DNA of 64,000 nucleotides from Microglena sp. YARC. Its lineage: Eukaryota; Chlorophyta; Chlorophyceae; Chlamydomonadales; Chlamydomonadaceae. Below are positions 11,911-25,700 of the stretch, piece by piece; position 1 is the first letter of the stretch; every line of letters begins with the position of its first letter. Location: assembly GCA_022414725.1 (NCBI GenBank), contig CM039463.1:35977261-36041260 (forward strand), written 5' to 3'. The position numbers and the translations under genes were made by a program. Below the pieces are notes generated by a model. The model was not told the origin of the DNA. It did not search any database and saw nothing but the letters and a program-made list of their open reading frames with translations.

Positions 11911-12261
11911 CAGGGTACTTCAAACGGGCCCCATGGGTTGAGTCCTGGGGCGCACCCTAATTCGGTAGGTTGCGTCCAGGGACGCACCCGATTCGGTAGG
12001 TTGCGTCTTGGGTACCAATCTACGCCACAGGCTGCGTGCTACACGCAACAGAACCCGTAGCCCACGGCAATGGAGTGGTGGTGGGTCAATCAACTGATGG
12101 GTGAGACGCAACCAACATCCTGAACCTGCGTCTGCGACGCAACCAACATACTGAACCTGCGTCCGGGACGCGACGGACCCTCCCATGTTGCGTCTGCGAC
12201 GCAACGGACCCTCCCCATGTTGCGTCCTGCGTCGCAGGACGCTGCGTCCTGCACTACCCTG
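11911..12261. mobile_element. hAT-like MITE with perfect 8-bp target duplication
   Basis: Ends CAGGGTACTTC...GCACTACCCTG. Flanked on both sides by ATAAGTAC (11903-11910 and 12262-12269). The interior is built of GTTGCGTC/GACGCAAC modules, several forming hairpins. It encodes no transposase. Confidence 0.85.
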
Positions 12262-12269
12262 ATAAGTAC

Positions 12270-13015
12270 CTGGATGGGCTCGTACATGTTTTTGACATAG
12301 CCCTCCCTTCTGGGGGGCGGGAGCCCCCAGCCTGGCATCCTGGCAGGGTTACCCGGGGGGGTTAAGCTAGGGCCAGATCTGGTTACACGTTTTGGCATGT
12401 CTCTAAGCCGGTGCGCAGCCAACAGTAACACGATTATTTTTTATAGGCCTTCAGTCGACAGCTTCGTGGTGAAGTTCCGCACAAAATATTTGTGTTACCT
12501 TCGGCTGCACACCACGAAAACATGGCCTCGACATGCCCCAAATAGACGAAAATCGGGCAAAAAGGTTACACTTTCCCACTTTTTTTCGAGCCAAAACTTG
12601 AAGCTCGACTTCAAAACACCCTTAGCCATGATGCAAAACATTTTTGAAAAAGACAAACCTTCCCGTTCTGGGTTTCAGATAGGATTTGGCAAAGATCATA
12701 TAATTTGACCCAAAATGTGCCCTAAATGGCACATTTCTTATGTTTTAAGAGTCTCATCCAAGTTGGCAACATAATTCAAGTTGCAGATCACTAGATTGCA
12801 CCCTCCCAGAAGATTCTACCCAGGTGAATTTGGTGTAGAAGTTGAGGAGGCCACCCATTTGACATACACAAGCACCATGCCAGCCATTTCCAGCCCTTAC
12901 AGGCTGGCATACCGACCCGCAGCAGTCGGAACGAGAGGCAGGATCACGCAGTTTCTGACAATTCAACTTCAGGCGATATGATAGATGGCACAATTTGATG
13001 GCGATTGATTGATTC
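12270..13015. other. Mostly unique sequence, no gene supported
   Basis: A GGGGGGCGGGAGCCCCC scrap of family A lies at 12312-12330. The remainder has no splice-bounded frame I trust. Confidence 0.4.
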
Positions 13016-13035
13016 CCTGGCTTGATCTGTGCTCT

Positions 13036-13215
13036 GTTGAGTTCGCGGCAGTCACTCACGTACGATCGTGTACCCTCGGAAGTTTCGAGCAACTTTCGCC
13101 ACAGACCACGGCAGGATGCAAAAATACGATGTAAACTCCGGAAATTGCTTTGCGTTTCCTTTTGGTTTTCACGGAGACATCGGAACTGGAAGAACCAGTT
13201 TCGGAGCTTACCCCC
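13036..13215 (-). repeat. Dispersed repeat, inverted copy of 51262-51468
   Basis: The reverse complement matches 51262-51468 through GTGACTGCCGC, TTCCGAGGGTACA, GGTCTGTGGCG and AACTGGT. It abuts a family A element in both orientation and position. Confidence 0.7.
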
Positions 13216-13383
13216 CCCGGGGTTACCCACTTGTCCGTTTGTCCGACTGACCGACAAATTGAAGCCTGACACGTCAGCCAACTGTCTCATAACTAACAGG
13301 CTTCGGTCAGCTACATCGTCGCCACCTGTCGTTCCAACACTCTCCGCCAATTTTCCGCGTCGCTTGCGACGCTGCATAGCCCT
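13216..13383 (-). repeat. Dispersed hairpin element (family A)
   Basis: Copy with the GCGTCGCTTGCGACGC stem. The GGAGCC end is replaced by CCCCGGGG. Confidence 0.75.
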
Positions 13384-13788
13384 CTGCAGCATAGGATTTT
13401 TTTATCTGCCCTCTCTCTTTCCCTCAAGCACAACGTTCCTTCATAGGTGGCATCCCAACTCAGCACCCATCATCGCTACCCGCGTATTCCGACCCTTCAT
13501 AGCCATATTGTGACTGAATGGACACAATAGCTCAGTACCCCCGTTACTAAAACCTATTAGTCCGACTCACCCAGTACGACGCACGAGCCCCAGGGCCGAC
13601 CTCCAGGGGACCCGCCAGGGCACCCTACTATTTCAAGCTACCATTTTCAACCGAACGGTTGTGAGAGTTCAAACATTCAAATCCGAAATTCGAGCTCGCT
13701 ATCCAGTCCTTCTCCACAATCAAAAACAAAACTGATCCTCTCCGCCTTCCTCATCTTTATCGCCTCCTGCCGAACTACTTTGTCCATC

Positions 13789-16700
13789 ATGAACCCCCCC
13801 ATTGCTTCCATTTTTACCGCCTCCAGCAGAGCACCCGCGAAGAAAGCTCCCGCGAAGAGAGCACCAGCGAAGAAAAAAGAAGATGAGGTAGACCTGTCCG
13901 GATCTGGAGCTATCTCCGACGGTTCCGACGCTCACTCCGACTCCGACGGTTCTGACTTTTCGGAGGAGGCCGACGGTTCTGATGCGAACTCCGATGACGG
14001 ATCCGATTTCTCGGAGGAGAAGAAGACTGCGAAGAAGAACAAGACGGTAGGAGCAGTGGTAGGAGCCCCCCCCTCCCCCCCCCCACCACCACCACCACCA
14101 CCACACACACACAACATATCCTCTAATGGTATCTTGGTGGCCCTTGGCTTCACTGCTCCATCGGGCAGCTCGCCGATATACTGCCAAGTACCATTTCAGA
14201 GTCCTGGTTTTTGTAGGTTTCTGGGCAGCCGTCGACCCCACTGCTCTATCGGGCAGCTTGCCGATGTTCTGCCATGTACCGTCTCTTTGTTCAGTTTCTT
14301 ACACTATTTTGTTCCTTCCTGCTCATTGTAAGAACTCTTGAACATAATAGCACCATCACATACAACCACCACACGACGAGGAAGGACAAGATTGAAGGAG
14401 CCCCCAACACCAACACCAACACCAACACCAACACCCCTTCACCCCACCCCACCAACACCAACACCAACACCAACACCAGCACCAGCACCAACACCAACAC
14501 CAACACCAACACCCCACCACACCACCAACACCAACACCACACCAAACCACACCACACCACACCACACACACATACCCACACCCACTTACCACACCAAACC
14601 ACACCACACCACACATACCCACTGCGGCCCCACCAACACCAACCCCGCCACTACTACCACAACATAATAGTACAAACACATACAACCACCAAACAACACA
14701 TAACAACACACCATCAACACATACAACCACAGCACAACACATAAGAACACACCACCAACACATACAACCCCCTTGCAACACGCACCAAAACGTACAACCA
14801 CAACACAACACATAATAACACACCACCAACACGTAACAACACCACACAACGCATAAAAACACACCACTAATACATACAACAACAACACAACACATTACAA
14901 CACAACACCAAAACATACAACCACAATACCACATACTAACACACCACCAACACATGCAACCCCCTTGCAACACACCACCAACACATACAACCACTATACA
15001 ACTCATAACAACATACCACCAACACATGCAACCCCCTTGCAACACACCACCAACACATACAACTACTATACAACACATAACAACATGCCACCAACACATA
15101 AAACCCCCTTGCAACACACCACTAACACATACAACCACCATAAAACACATAACAACACACCACCAACACATGCAACCCCCTTGCAACACACCACCAACAC
15201 ATACAGCCACCATAAAACACATAACAACACACCACCAACACATGCAACCCCCTTGCAACACACCACCAACACGTACAACCACCATACAATACATAACAAC
15301 ACACCGCCAACACATACAACCCCCTTGCAACACACCACCAACACATACAACCACCATACAACACATAACAACATACCACCAACACATAAAAACCCCTTAC
15401 AACACACCACTAACACATACAACCACCATACAACACATAACAACACACCACCAATACATGCAACCCCCTTGCAACACACCACCAACACATACAGCCACCA
15501 TAAAACACATAACAACACACCACCAACACATGCAACCCCCTTGCAACACACCACCAACACATACAATCACCATACAACACATAACAACACACCACCAACA
15601 CATGCAACCCCCTTGCAACACACCACCAACACATACAACCACCATACAACACATAACAACACACCACCAACACATACAACCCCCTTGCAACACACCACCA
15701 ACACATACAACCCCCTTGCAACACACCACCAACACATACAACCCCCTTGCAACACACCACCAACACATAAAACCACCATACAACACATAACAACACACCA
15801 CCAACACATACAACCACAGTAAAACACATAATAGCACACCACCAACACATAAATGTCCCTTGCAACACACCACCAACACATGACAACACACCACCAACAC
15901 ATACAACCACCACACAGCACATAATAGCGCAACATCAACACAAGCAACCCCCTTGGAACACACCACCTACAAATACAACCACCACACAACACATAACAAC
16001 ACACCACCACAACCCAACTCCTCCCCATGCACCCATACCCACACCCACACACCACACCAAATCGACCACACCACACCACCCACACCCACTACCGCCCCCA
16101 CCAACACCCCAACCCAAACTCCTCCCCATGCACCCATACCCACACCCACACACCACACCAAACCGACCCCACCACACCACACACACCCTCTACCGCCCCC
16201 ACCAACACCCCCACCCAAACTCCTCCCCATGCACCCATACCCACACCCACACACCACACCAAATCGACCACACCACACCACCCACACCCACTACCGCCCC
16301 CACCAACACCCCAACCCAAACTCCTCCCCATGCACCCATACCCACACCCACACACCACACCAAACCGACCCCACCACACCACACACACCCTCTACCGCCC
16401 CCACCAACACCCCACCCCAACTCCTCCCATGCACCCATACCACACCCACACACCACACCAAACCGTCCATACCACACCACACACACCCTCTACCGCCCCC
16501 ACCAACACCCCACCCCAACTCCTCCCCATGCACCCATACCCACACCCACACACCACACCAAACCGTCCATACCACACCACACACACACACTACCGCCCCC
16601 ACCAACACCCCCACCCCAACTCCTCCCCATGCGTAGCAACCCCTGAAAGTGAGTGCCACCAAACACATGCTAGCACACCACCAACACATACAACCACCAC

Positions 16701-19700
16701 ACAACACACACCAACACACACAACCACAACCCAACACAACCTATCACACCACCACCCCACCCCAACTCCTCCCCATGCGTAGCAACCCCTGAAAGTCTGT
16801 GCCACCAAACACATGCTAGCACACCACCAACACATACAACCACCACACAACACACACCAACACACACAACCACAACCCAACACAACCTATCACACCACCA
16901 CCCCACCCCAACTCCTCCCCATGCGTAGCAACCCCTGAAAGTGAGTGCCACCAAACACATGCTAGCACCAACACGTGCAACCACCACACAACACATAACA
17001 ACACAGCACCACCAACTCCCACAACCACAACCCAACACATAATATCACAACATCAACACAATCCAACTCCTCCCCATGCACCCATACCCACACCCACACA
17101 CCACACCAAACCGACCACACCACACCACACACACCCACTACCGCCCCCACCAACACACACACCCCAACCCCTCCCCATGCGTAGCAACCCCTGAAAGTGA
17201 GCGGCACTAAACGAGGCAAACCAGCCCAAGCAGCCGAGCCCAAGCAACCTGACGCAAAGCGCTTGTGTGGAGCTAGCCGTGAGAAGCTCATCGAGATGGT
17301 TGAGACTTTACAGGTACTCCTTGTTTGAAATATTTTCAGTTTACTCACAGTGGGTTCGATGTCAGTTAGGATTTGGCCCATAATTCTGTACATTTGGATT
17401 TAATTCTGTTTCTCATTGAGCTGGTTGAGACTTTACAGGTACCTTGTTTGTACTGAAACTTCGTGGTCAACATGGTCGCCGACTTGACTTGACCACAAAT
17501 CCTGACTGACATTGAACCAACTGTGAGTCAACTGCACAGCAACTTAATTTGACTGACTCACAGTTGGTTCAATGTCAGTCAGGATTTGACCGACTTGACT
17601 TGACCACGAAGTCGCTGTGCAGTTGACTCACAGTTGGTTCAATGTCAGTCAGGATTTGACCGACTTGACTTGACCACGAAGTCGCTGTGCATTTGACTCA
17701 CAGTTGGTTCAATGTCAGTCAGGATTTGACCAACTTGACTTGACCACGAAGTCGCTGTGCAGTTGACTCACAGTTGGTTCAATGTCAGCCAGGATTTGAC
17801 CGACTTGACTTGACCACGAAGTCGCTGTGCAGTTGACTCACAGTTGGTTCAATGTCAGTCAGGATTTGACCGACTTGACTTGACCACAAAGTCGCTGTGC
17901 AGTTGACTCACAGTTGGTTCAATGTCAGTTAGGATTTGGCCCACAATTTTGTATATTTGGATTTAATTCTGTTTCTCATTGAGCTGGTTGAGACTTTACA
18001 GGTACCCCTTGTTTGGACTCTTTTCAGTTGACCTACAGTCGGTTCGATATCATTTAGAATTTGGCCCATCTGTCTGTACGTTTGTATTTCAATTCTGTTT
18101 CTCAATGTGAGGGTGGAGACTTTACAGGTGCTCCTTGTTTGGACTCTTTTCAGTTGCCTTCAAGTCGATTCGATATCGGTTCAGATTGGGACCATAATTA
18201 TATAGTTGTTAAAAGTCTTATTCATTGAGGTCCCACGGCGCAAAGCAGCTTGGGCAAACCGATGCCGTGAGGAGCTCATTGAGATGGTTGAAACTTCACA
18301 GGTACCCCTTGTTTGGTCTTTTTTTAGTTGACTCACAGTCGGTTAGGTGTCAGTTAGGATTTGGCCCATACTTCTGTACATTTTCCTTTAATTTCTGTTT
18401 CTCGTTGAGAGGATTTAGGCTTTGCAGGTTCTCCATGGTGGAACTCTTTTCAGTTGACCCACAGTCGGTTAGGTATCGGTTAGGATTTTGACCATATAAA
18501 TAGTGGTCAGAATTCTGTTTCTCAATGAGGTGTTTAAGATTTTATAGGTGCCTTATTTTGCCTCTTTTCAGTTGACACACAGTCGGTTCGGTATCATTTA
18601 GAATTTGTCCCATCTTTCTGTAAATAGCAGTTTAAATTCTTATTCATTGAGGTCTAACGGCGCAAAGCAGCTTATGCAACCCGGTGCAAAGCGCTTGTGT
18701 GGAGCTAGCCGTGAGAAGCACAATGAGATGGTTGAGACTTGAAAGGTACCTTGTTTGGACTCTTTTCAGTTGACCCGAAGGTGGTTCGGTATTGGTTAAG
18801 ATTTGGAGCGTAATTCTGTAAATAGTGGTTTAAATTCTTATTCATTGAGGTCCCACGGCGCAAAGCAGCCAAGCAACCCGGTGCAAAGCGCTTGTGTGGA
18901 GCTAGCCGTGAGGAGCTCATTGAGATGGTTGAGACTTGACGGGTACTCCTTGTTTGAACTCGTTTCAGTTGACTCACAGTCGGTTAGGCATCAATTAGGA
19001 TTTGGCCCATAATCCTGTACATCTTGGTTTAAATTCTAGTCCATTAAGGCCCCACGGCGCAAAGCAGCCTAGCAACCCGATGCAAAGCGCTTGTGTGGAG
19101 CTAGCCGCGAGGAGCTCATTGAGATGGTTGAGACTCTACAGGTACCTTGTTTGGACTCTTTTCAGTTGACTCACAGTCGGTTGGATATCAGTTAGGATTT
19201 GGCCCATAATTCTGTACATCTTGGTTTAAATGCTGTTTCTCATTGAGCTGGTTGAGACGTTACAGATACTCATTTTTTGACTCTTTTCAGTTGACTCGAA
19301 GGTGGTTGAATATCAGTTAGGATTTGGCCCATAATTCCGTACATCTTGGATTAAATTCTGTTTCTCATTGAGCTGGTTGAGAAGTTACTGGTTCTCAATG
19401 TTTGGACTCTTTTCAGTTGACTCACAGTCGGTTAGGTATCGGTTAGGATTTTGACCATAATTCTGTAAATAGTGGTTTAAATTCTGTTTCATGGAGGTCC
19501 CATGGTGCAAAGTAGCTTGGGCAACCCGATGCAAAGCGCTTGTGTGGAGTTAGCCGTGAGGAGCTCATTGAGATGGTTGAGACTTGAAAGGTACCTTGTT
19601 TGGACTCTTTTCAGTTGACCCGAAGGTGGTTCGGTATCGGTTAGGATTTGGAGCGTAATTCTGTAAATAGTGGTTACAATTCTGTTTCATTGAGGTCCTA

Positions 19701-22700
19701 CGGCGCAAAGTAGCCCGATGCAAAGCGCTTGTGTGGAGCTAGCCGTGAGGAGCTCATTGAGATGGTTGAGACTCTACAGGTACCTTGTTTGGACTCTTTT
19801 CACTTGACTCAAAGGTGGTTCGGTATTGGTTGGGATTTGGAGCGTAATTCTGTAAATAGTGGTTTAAATTCCTATTCATTGAGGTCCCACGGCGCAAAGC
19901 AGCTTGGTCAACCCGATGCAAAGCGCTTGTGTGGAGCTAGCCGTGAGGAGCTCATCGAGATGGTTGAGACTTGAAAGGTACTCCATGTTAGGACTCTTTT
20001 CAGTTGACTCACAGTTGGTTAGGTATTGGTTAGGATTCGGCCCATAACTCTGTAAATGTTGGTTTAAATTCTGTGAAGTATATAAATTTTATTCTTTAAA
20101 TTCTGTGAAGTATATAAATTGTATTCTTTAAATTCTGTTCTCATTGGCATGGTTGAGACTTGACAGGTATCTTGTTTGAACTATTTTCAGTTGAATCAGA
20201 GTCGGTTGGATATCAGTTAGGATTTGGCCCATAACTCTATAAATAGTGGGTAAAATTCTGTTCCATTGGGGTCCCACGGCGCAAAGCGCTTGTGTGGAGC
20301 TAGCACCAACACCAATCCAACCACACTGACCCCAACCCCACCACACCGACACCAACCCCACCACACCGACACCAATCCCACCACACCGACACCGACCCCA
20401 CCACACTGACCCCAACCCCACCACACCGACACAAACCCCACCACACAGACACCAACCCCACCACACAGACACCAACCCCACCACACAGACACCAACCCCA
20501 CCACACAGACACCAACCCCACCACACCAACACCAACACCACCACACCGACAGTCAAGGAGAAATTCTGAACCTCACAAGGAAAAACTGCTCCTGTACCAA
20601 TTACCACGTATCACTGTGAACCACCTAACTGCCATTGCCAGTAGGGTGTGTACAGCTATCAGATAACAGGTACAGCCTGAGAGACCATTGTGGTGTGTAC
20701 AGCTACCAGATAACAGGTACAGCCTGAGAGACCATTGTGGTGTGTACAGCTACCTGATAACAGGTACAGCCTGAGAGACCATTGTGGTGTGTACAGCTAC
20801 CAGATAACAGGTACAGCCTGAGAGACCATTGTGGTGTGTACAGCTACCAGATAACAGGTACAGCCTGAGAGACCATTGTGGTGTGTACAGCTACCAGATA
20901 ACAGGTACAGCCTGAGAGACCATTGCGGTGTGTACAGCTACCAGATAACAGGTACAGCCTGAGAGACCATTGTGGTGTGTACAGCTACCAGATAACAGGT
21001 ACAGCCTGAGAGACCATTGCGGTGTGTACAGCTACCAGATAACAGGTACAGCCTGAGAGACCATTGTGGTGTGTACAGCTACCAGATAACAGGTACAGCC
21101 TGAGAGACCATTGCGGTGTGTACAGCTACCAGATAACAGGTACAGCCTGAGAGACCATTGTGGTGTGTACAGCTACCAGATAACAGGTATAGCCTGAGAG
21201 ACCATTGCGGTGTGTACAGCTACCAGATAACAGGTACAGCGTGAGAGACCGTTGTGGTGTGTACAGCTACCAGATAACAGGTACAGCCTGAGAGACCATT
21301 GTGGTGTGTACAGCTACCAGATAACAGGTACAGCCTGAGAGACCATTGTGGTGTGTACAGCTACCAGATAACAGGTACAGCCTGAGAGACCATTGTGGTG
21401 TGTACAGCTACCAGATAACAGGTACAGCCTCAGAGACCATTGCGGTGTGTACAGCTACCAGATAACAGGTACAGCCTCAGAGACCATTGCGGTGTGTACA
21501 GCTACCAGATAACAGGTACAGCCTGAGAGACCATTGTGGTGTGTACAGCTACCAGATAACAGGTACAGCCGGAGAGACCATTGTGGTGTGTACAGCTACC
21601 AGATAACAGGTACAGCCTGAGAGACCATTGTGGAGTGTACAGCTACCAGATAACAGGTACAGCCTGAGAGACCATTGCGGTGTGTACAGCTACCAGATAA
21701 CAGGTACAGCCTGAGAGACCATTGCGGTGTGTACAATGACCTGTTTGATCTGAAGGCCAAGCATATGCATGTGTTCTTCGGTCAACCACTCGCCACCACC
21801 ACCACACCACTCGAGGCACCTTCCCCCGCTCCCCACCCCCACCGCACCACACCGACACCACACCATGCACCTTTCCCCACTTCCCCCCATCGCACCAACC
21901 CCCCCCCCCCCACCCACCCATCCACCCACCCACCCACATACACACACACCAACCCCAACACACCGACACCATGCACCTTTCCCCACTCCCACCCCCATCG
22001 CACCGACCCCCCCCCACCCACCCACACACCCACACACACACCAACCCCAACACACCGACACCATGCACCTTCCCCACTCCCACCCCCACCCAACCGACAC
22101 CAACCCCACCACACAATACCAACACCAATCCCACCACACCGACACCAACACCAACACACCGACACCAACACCAACACACCGACACCAACACCACCACACC
22201 GACACCAACACCACCACACCAACACCAACACCACCGCACCGACACCAACCCCACCCCACCAACACCAACCCCACCACACCAACACCAATCCCACCCCACC
22301 AACACAAACCCCACCACACCTACACAAACCCCACCACACCAACACCAACCCCACCACACCATCACCAATCCATTTATCTGCCATGACCAGGAGAGGGTCC
22401 GTAGCTTGGACTCCAATCTGACGGCCAAGCATAAGAATGTGGTCTTTGGCCAACCACTCCCCACCACCACACTACACCACGCACCTTCCCCCACTCCCAC
22501 CCCACCACACTGACACCACTTCCACCACACCATCACCAACCCCACCCCACCTTCACCAATCCACTTATCTGCCATGACAAGTAGAGGGTGTGTAGCTTGG
22601 ACTCCAATCTGACGGCCAAGCAAAGGAATGTGGTCTTTGGCCAACCACTCGCCACCACCACCACACTACACCACGCACCTTCCCCCACTTCCACCCCCAC

Positions 22701-25700
22701 CCCATCGACACAAACCCCACCCCACCAACACAAACCCCGCCACACCAACACCAATCCACTTATCTACCATGCCTAGGAGAGGGTGCGTAGCTTGGAGTCT
22801 GAACTGAAGGCAAAGCCTAGGACTGTGATCTTTGGCCAACACCTCGCCGCCACCACCACACCACGCACCTTCCCCCACCACCACCCCACCGACACCAACC
22901 TCACCGCACCAACACCAATCTACTTATCTGCCATGTCTAGGAGAGGGTGCGTAGCTTGGAGTCTGAACTGAAGGCAAAGCCTACGAGTGTGGTCTTTGGT
23001 CAACCACTTGCCACCACCACCACACCACGCACCTTCTCCCACCCCACCACACCACACCGACACCAACCTCACCCCATCAACACCAATCTACTTATCTACC
23101 ATGCCTAGGAGAGGGTGCGTACCTTGGAGTCTGAACTGAAGGCAAAGCCTACGAGTGTTGTCTTTGGTCAACCACTCGCCACCACCACCACACCACGCAC
23201 CTTCTCCCACCCCACCACACCACACCGACACCAACCTCACCGCACCAACACCAATCTACTTATCTGCCATGTCTAAGAGATGGTGCGTAGCTTGGAGTCT
23301 GAGCTGAAGGCAAAGCCTAGGACTGTGGTCTTTGGCCAACCCCTCGCCGCCACCACCACACCACGCACCCTCCCCCACCCCCACCACACCGACTCCGACA
23401 CCAACCTCACCACACCAACACTAATCCACTTTTCTACCATGTCTAGGAGAGGGTGCGCAGCTTGGAGTCTGAACTGAAGGCAAAGCCTAAGAGTGTGGTC
23501 TTTGGTCAACCACTCGCCGCCCCTCCCGGACAGTCGGCTGAGCAGGCAAGTCCATCTATGTATCTACACCTTCTAACACCTTCCTACATCTTCCTATACC
23601 TTCCTGATTCTCTACACCTTCAGACACCTTCCTGAATATCCACACCTTCCTACACCTTCCTACACCTTCCTACATATTCCTGATTCTCTACATCTTCCTA
23701 CACCTTCCTGATTATCCACACACCCCTACACCTTCCTGATTCTCTACACGTTCCTACACCTTCCTGATTCTCTACACCTTCCCAAACCTTCCTACACCTT
23801 CCTGATTCTCTACATCTTCCTACACCTTCCTGATTATTCACACCCCCCTACACCTTCCTGATTCTCTACACCTTCCAAAACCTTCCTACACCTTCCTGAT
23901 TCTCTACACCTTCCAAAACCTTCCTACACTTTCCTGATTCTCTACACCTTCCAAAACCTTCCTACACCTTCCTACACCTTCCTGATTCTCTACACCTTCC
24001 AACGCCTTCCTACACCTTCCGGATTCTCTACATCTTCCAACACCTTCCTACACCTTCCTGATTCTCTACACCTTCCTACACCTTCCTGATTCTCTACACC
24101 TTCCAACGCCTTCCTACACCTTCCTGATTCTCTACACCTTCCAACACCTTCCTACACCTTCCTGATTCTCTACACCTTCCAACACCTTCCTACACCTTCC
24201 TGATTCTCTACACCTTCCAACACCTTCCTACACCTTCCTGATTCTCTACACCTTCCAACACCTTCCTACACCTTCCTGATTCTCTACACCATCCAAAACC
24301 TTCCTACACCTTCCTGATTCTACACACCTTCCTACACCTTCCTGATTCTCTACACCTTCCTGATTCTCTACACCTTCCTGATTCTCTACACCTTCCTGAT
24401 TCTCTACACCTTCCAAAACCTTCCTACACCTTCCTGATTCTCTACACCTTCCAACACCTTCCTACACCTTCCTGATTCTCTACACCATCCAAAACCTTCC
24501 TACACCTTCCTGATTCTACACACCTTCCTACACCTTCCTGATTCTCTACACCTTCCAACACCTTCCTGATTCTCTACACCTTCCTGATTCTCTACACCTT
24601 CCAAAACCTTCCTACACCTTCCTGATTCTACACACCTTCCTACACCTTCCTGATTCTCTACACCTTTTTACACCTTTCAACACCAATGTTGCTTCCATCG
24701 TAGGTTGCCAAAGCCGTTGAACTGCTTTCCAAAGTCGCCCTCAAGGGTATCAACTCCCAGCTGAAGTGGGAACCGTTATGCAAACGTAATGTCACGCAAA
24801 CCCACTGTAATGTAATGTAAAGTAATGCCATGTCATGTTGCATCCCTCTCAGGTCGCCAAAGCCGTCGAGCTGCTTGCCAAAGTCACCCTCAAGGGCATT
24901 ATCCCCCAACTGAAATGGAAACCATCATGCAAACGTATTATCATGTCATGTAACACCTTCAAACACCAATGTTGCTTCCTTCGTAGGTTCCCAAAGCCGC
25001 CGCGCTGCTTGCCAAAGTTGCGCTCAAGGGCATGAACTAACAGCTGAAGTGGAAACCGCCATGCAAACCCACTGTAATGTAATGCAAAGTAATGCCATGC
25101 TATGTCGCTTCCCTCTCAGGTCGCCAAAGCCATCGAGCTGCTTTACCAAGTCACCCTCAAGGGCATGAACTAACAGCTGAAATGGAAACCGCCCTGCAAA
25201 CCCACTGTAATGTCATGTACTACTCAAGTTCCTAGATATGCCCCCAGGCAAGTCATTCAATAGCTACTTGTAGCTGAAAACACTGTTAGCTACTATTTGT
25301 AGCTGAAAATATAAGCACTGTAGCTATACCTCCAGGCAAGTCATTCAAGAGCTACTTGTAGCTGGAAATATTGGTAGCTACTATTTGTAGCTGAAATAGA
25401 AGCACTGTAGCTATACCCCCAGGCAAGTCATTCAAGAGCTACTTGTAGCTGTCCGACTTGTAGCTGAAAATATAAGCACTATAGATATGCCCCCAGGCAA
25501 GTCATTCAAGAGCTACTTGTAGCTGAAAATACTGTTAGCTACTATTTGTAGCTGAAAATATAAGCACTATAGATATGCCCCCAGGCAAGTCATTCAAGAG
25601 CTACTTGTAGCTGAAAATACTGTTAGCTACTATTTGTAGCTGAAAATATAAGCACTATAGATATGCCCCCAGGCAAGTCATTCACGAGCTACTTGTAGCT

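Noticed and set aside
14120..14290. Minus-strand pair of similar stretches (WQYIGELPDGAV, WQNIGKLPDRAV)
   Set aside because: Looks like a duplicated exon, but no splice sites in consistent phase and no partner exons; left unannotated.
14954..15822. Two plus-strand frames of about 280 codons rich in Thr, Asn, His and Pro
   Set aside because: The underlying 72-bp satellite is a multiple of three, so frames are open on both strands; no start context or splice context.
21643..22644. Minus-strand frame rich in Gly, Val, Trp and Cys
   Set aside because: Antisense of CACCAACACC repeats and of exon 3 copies.
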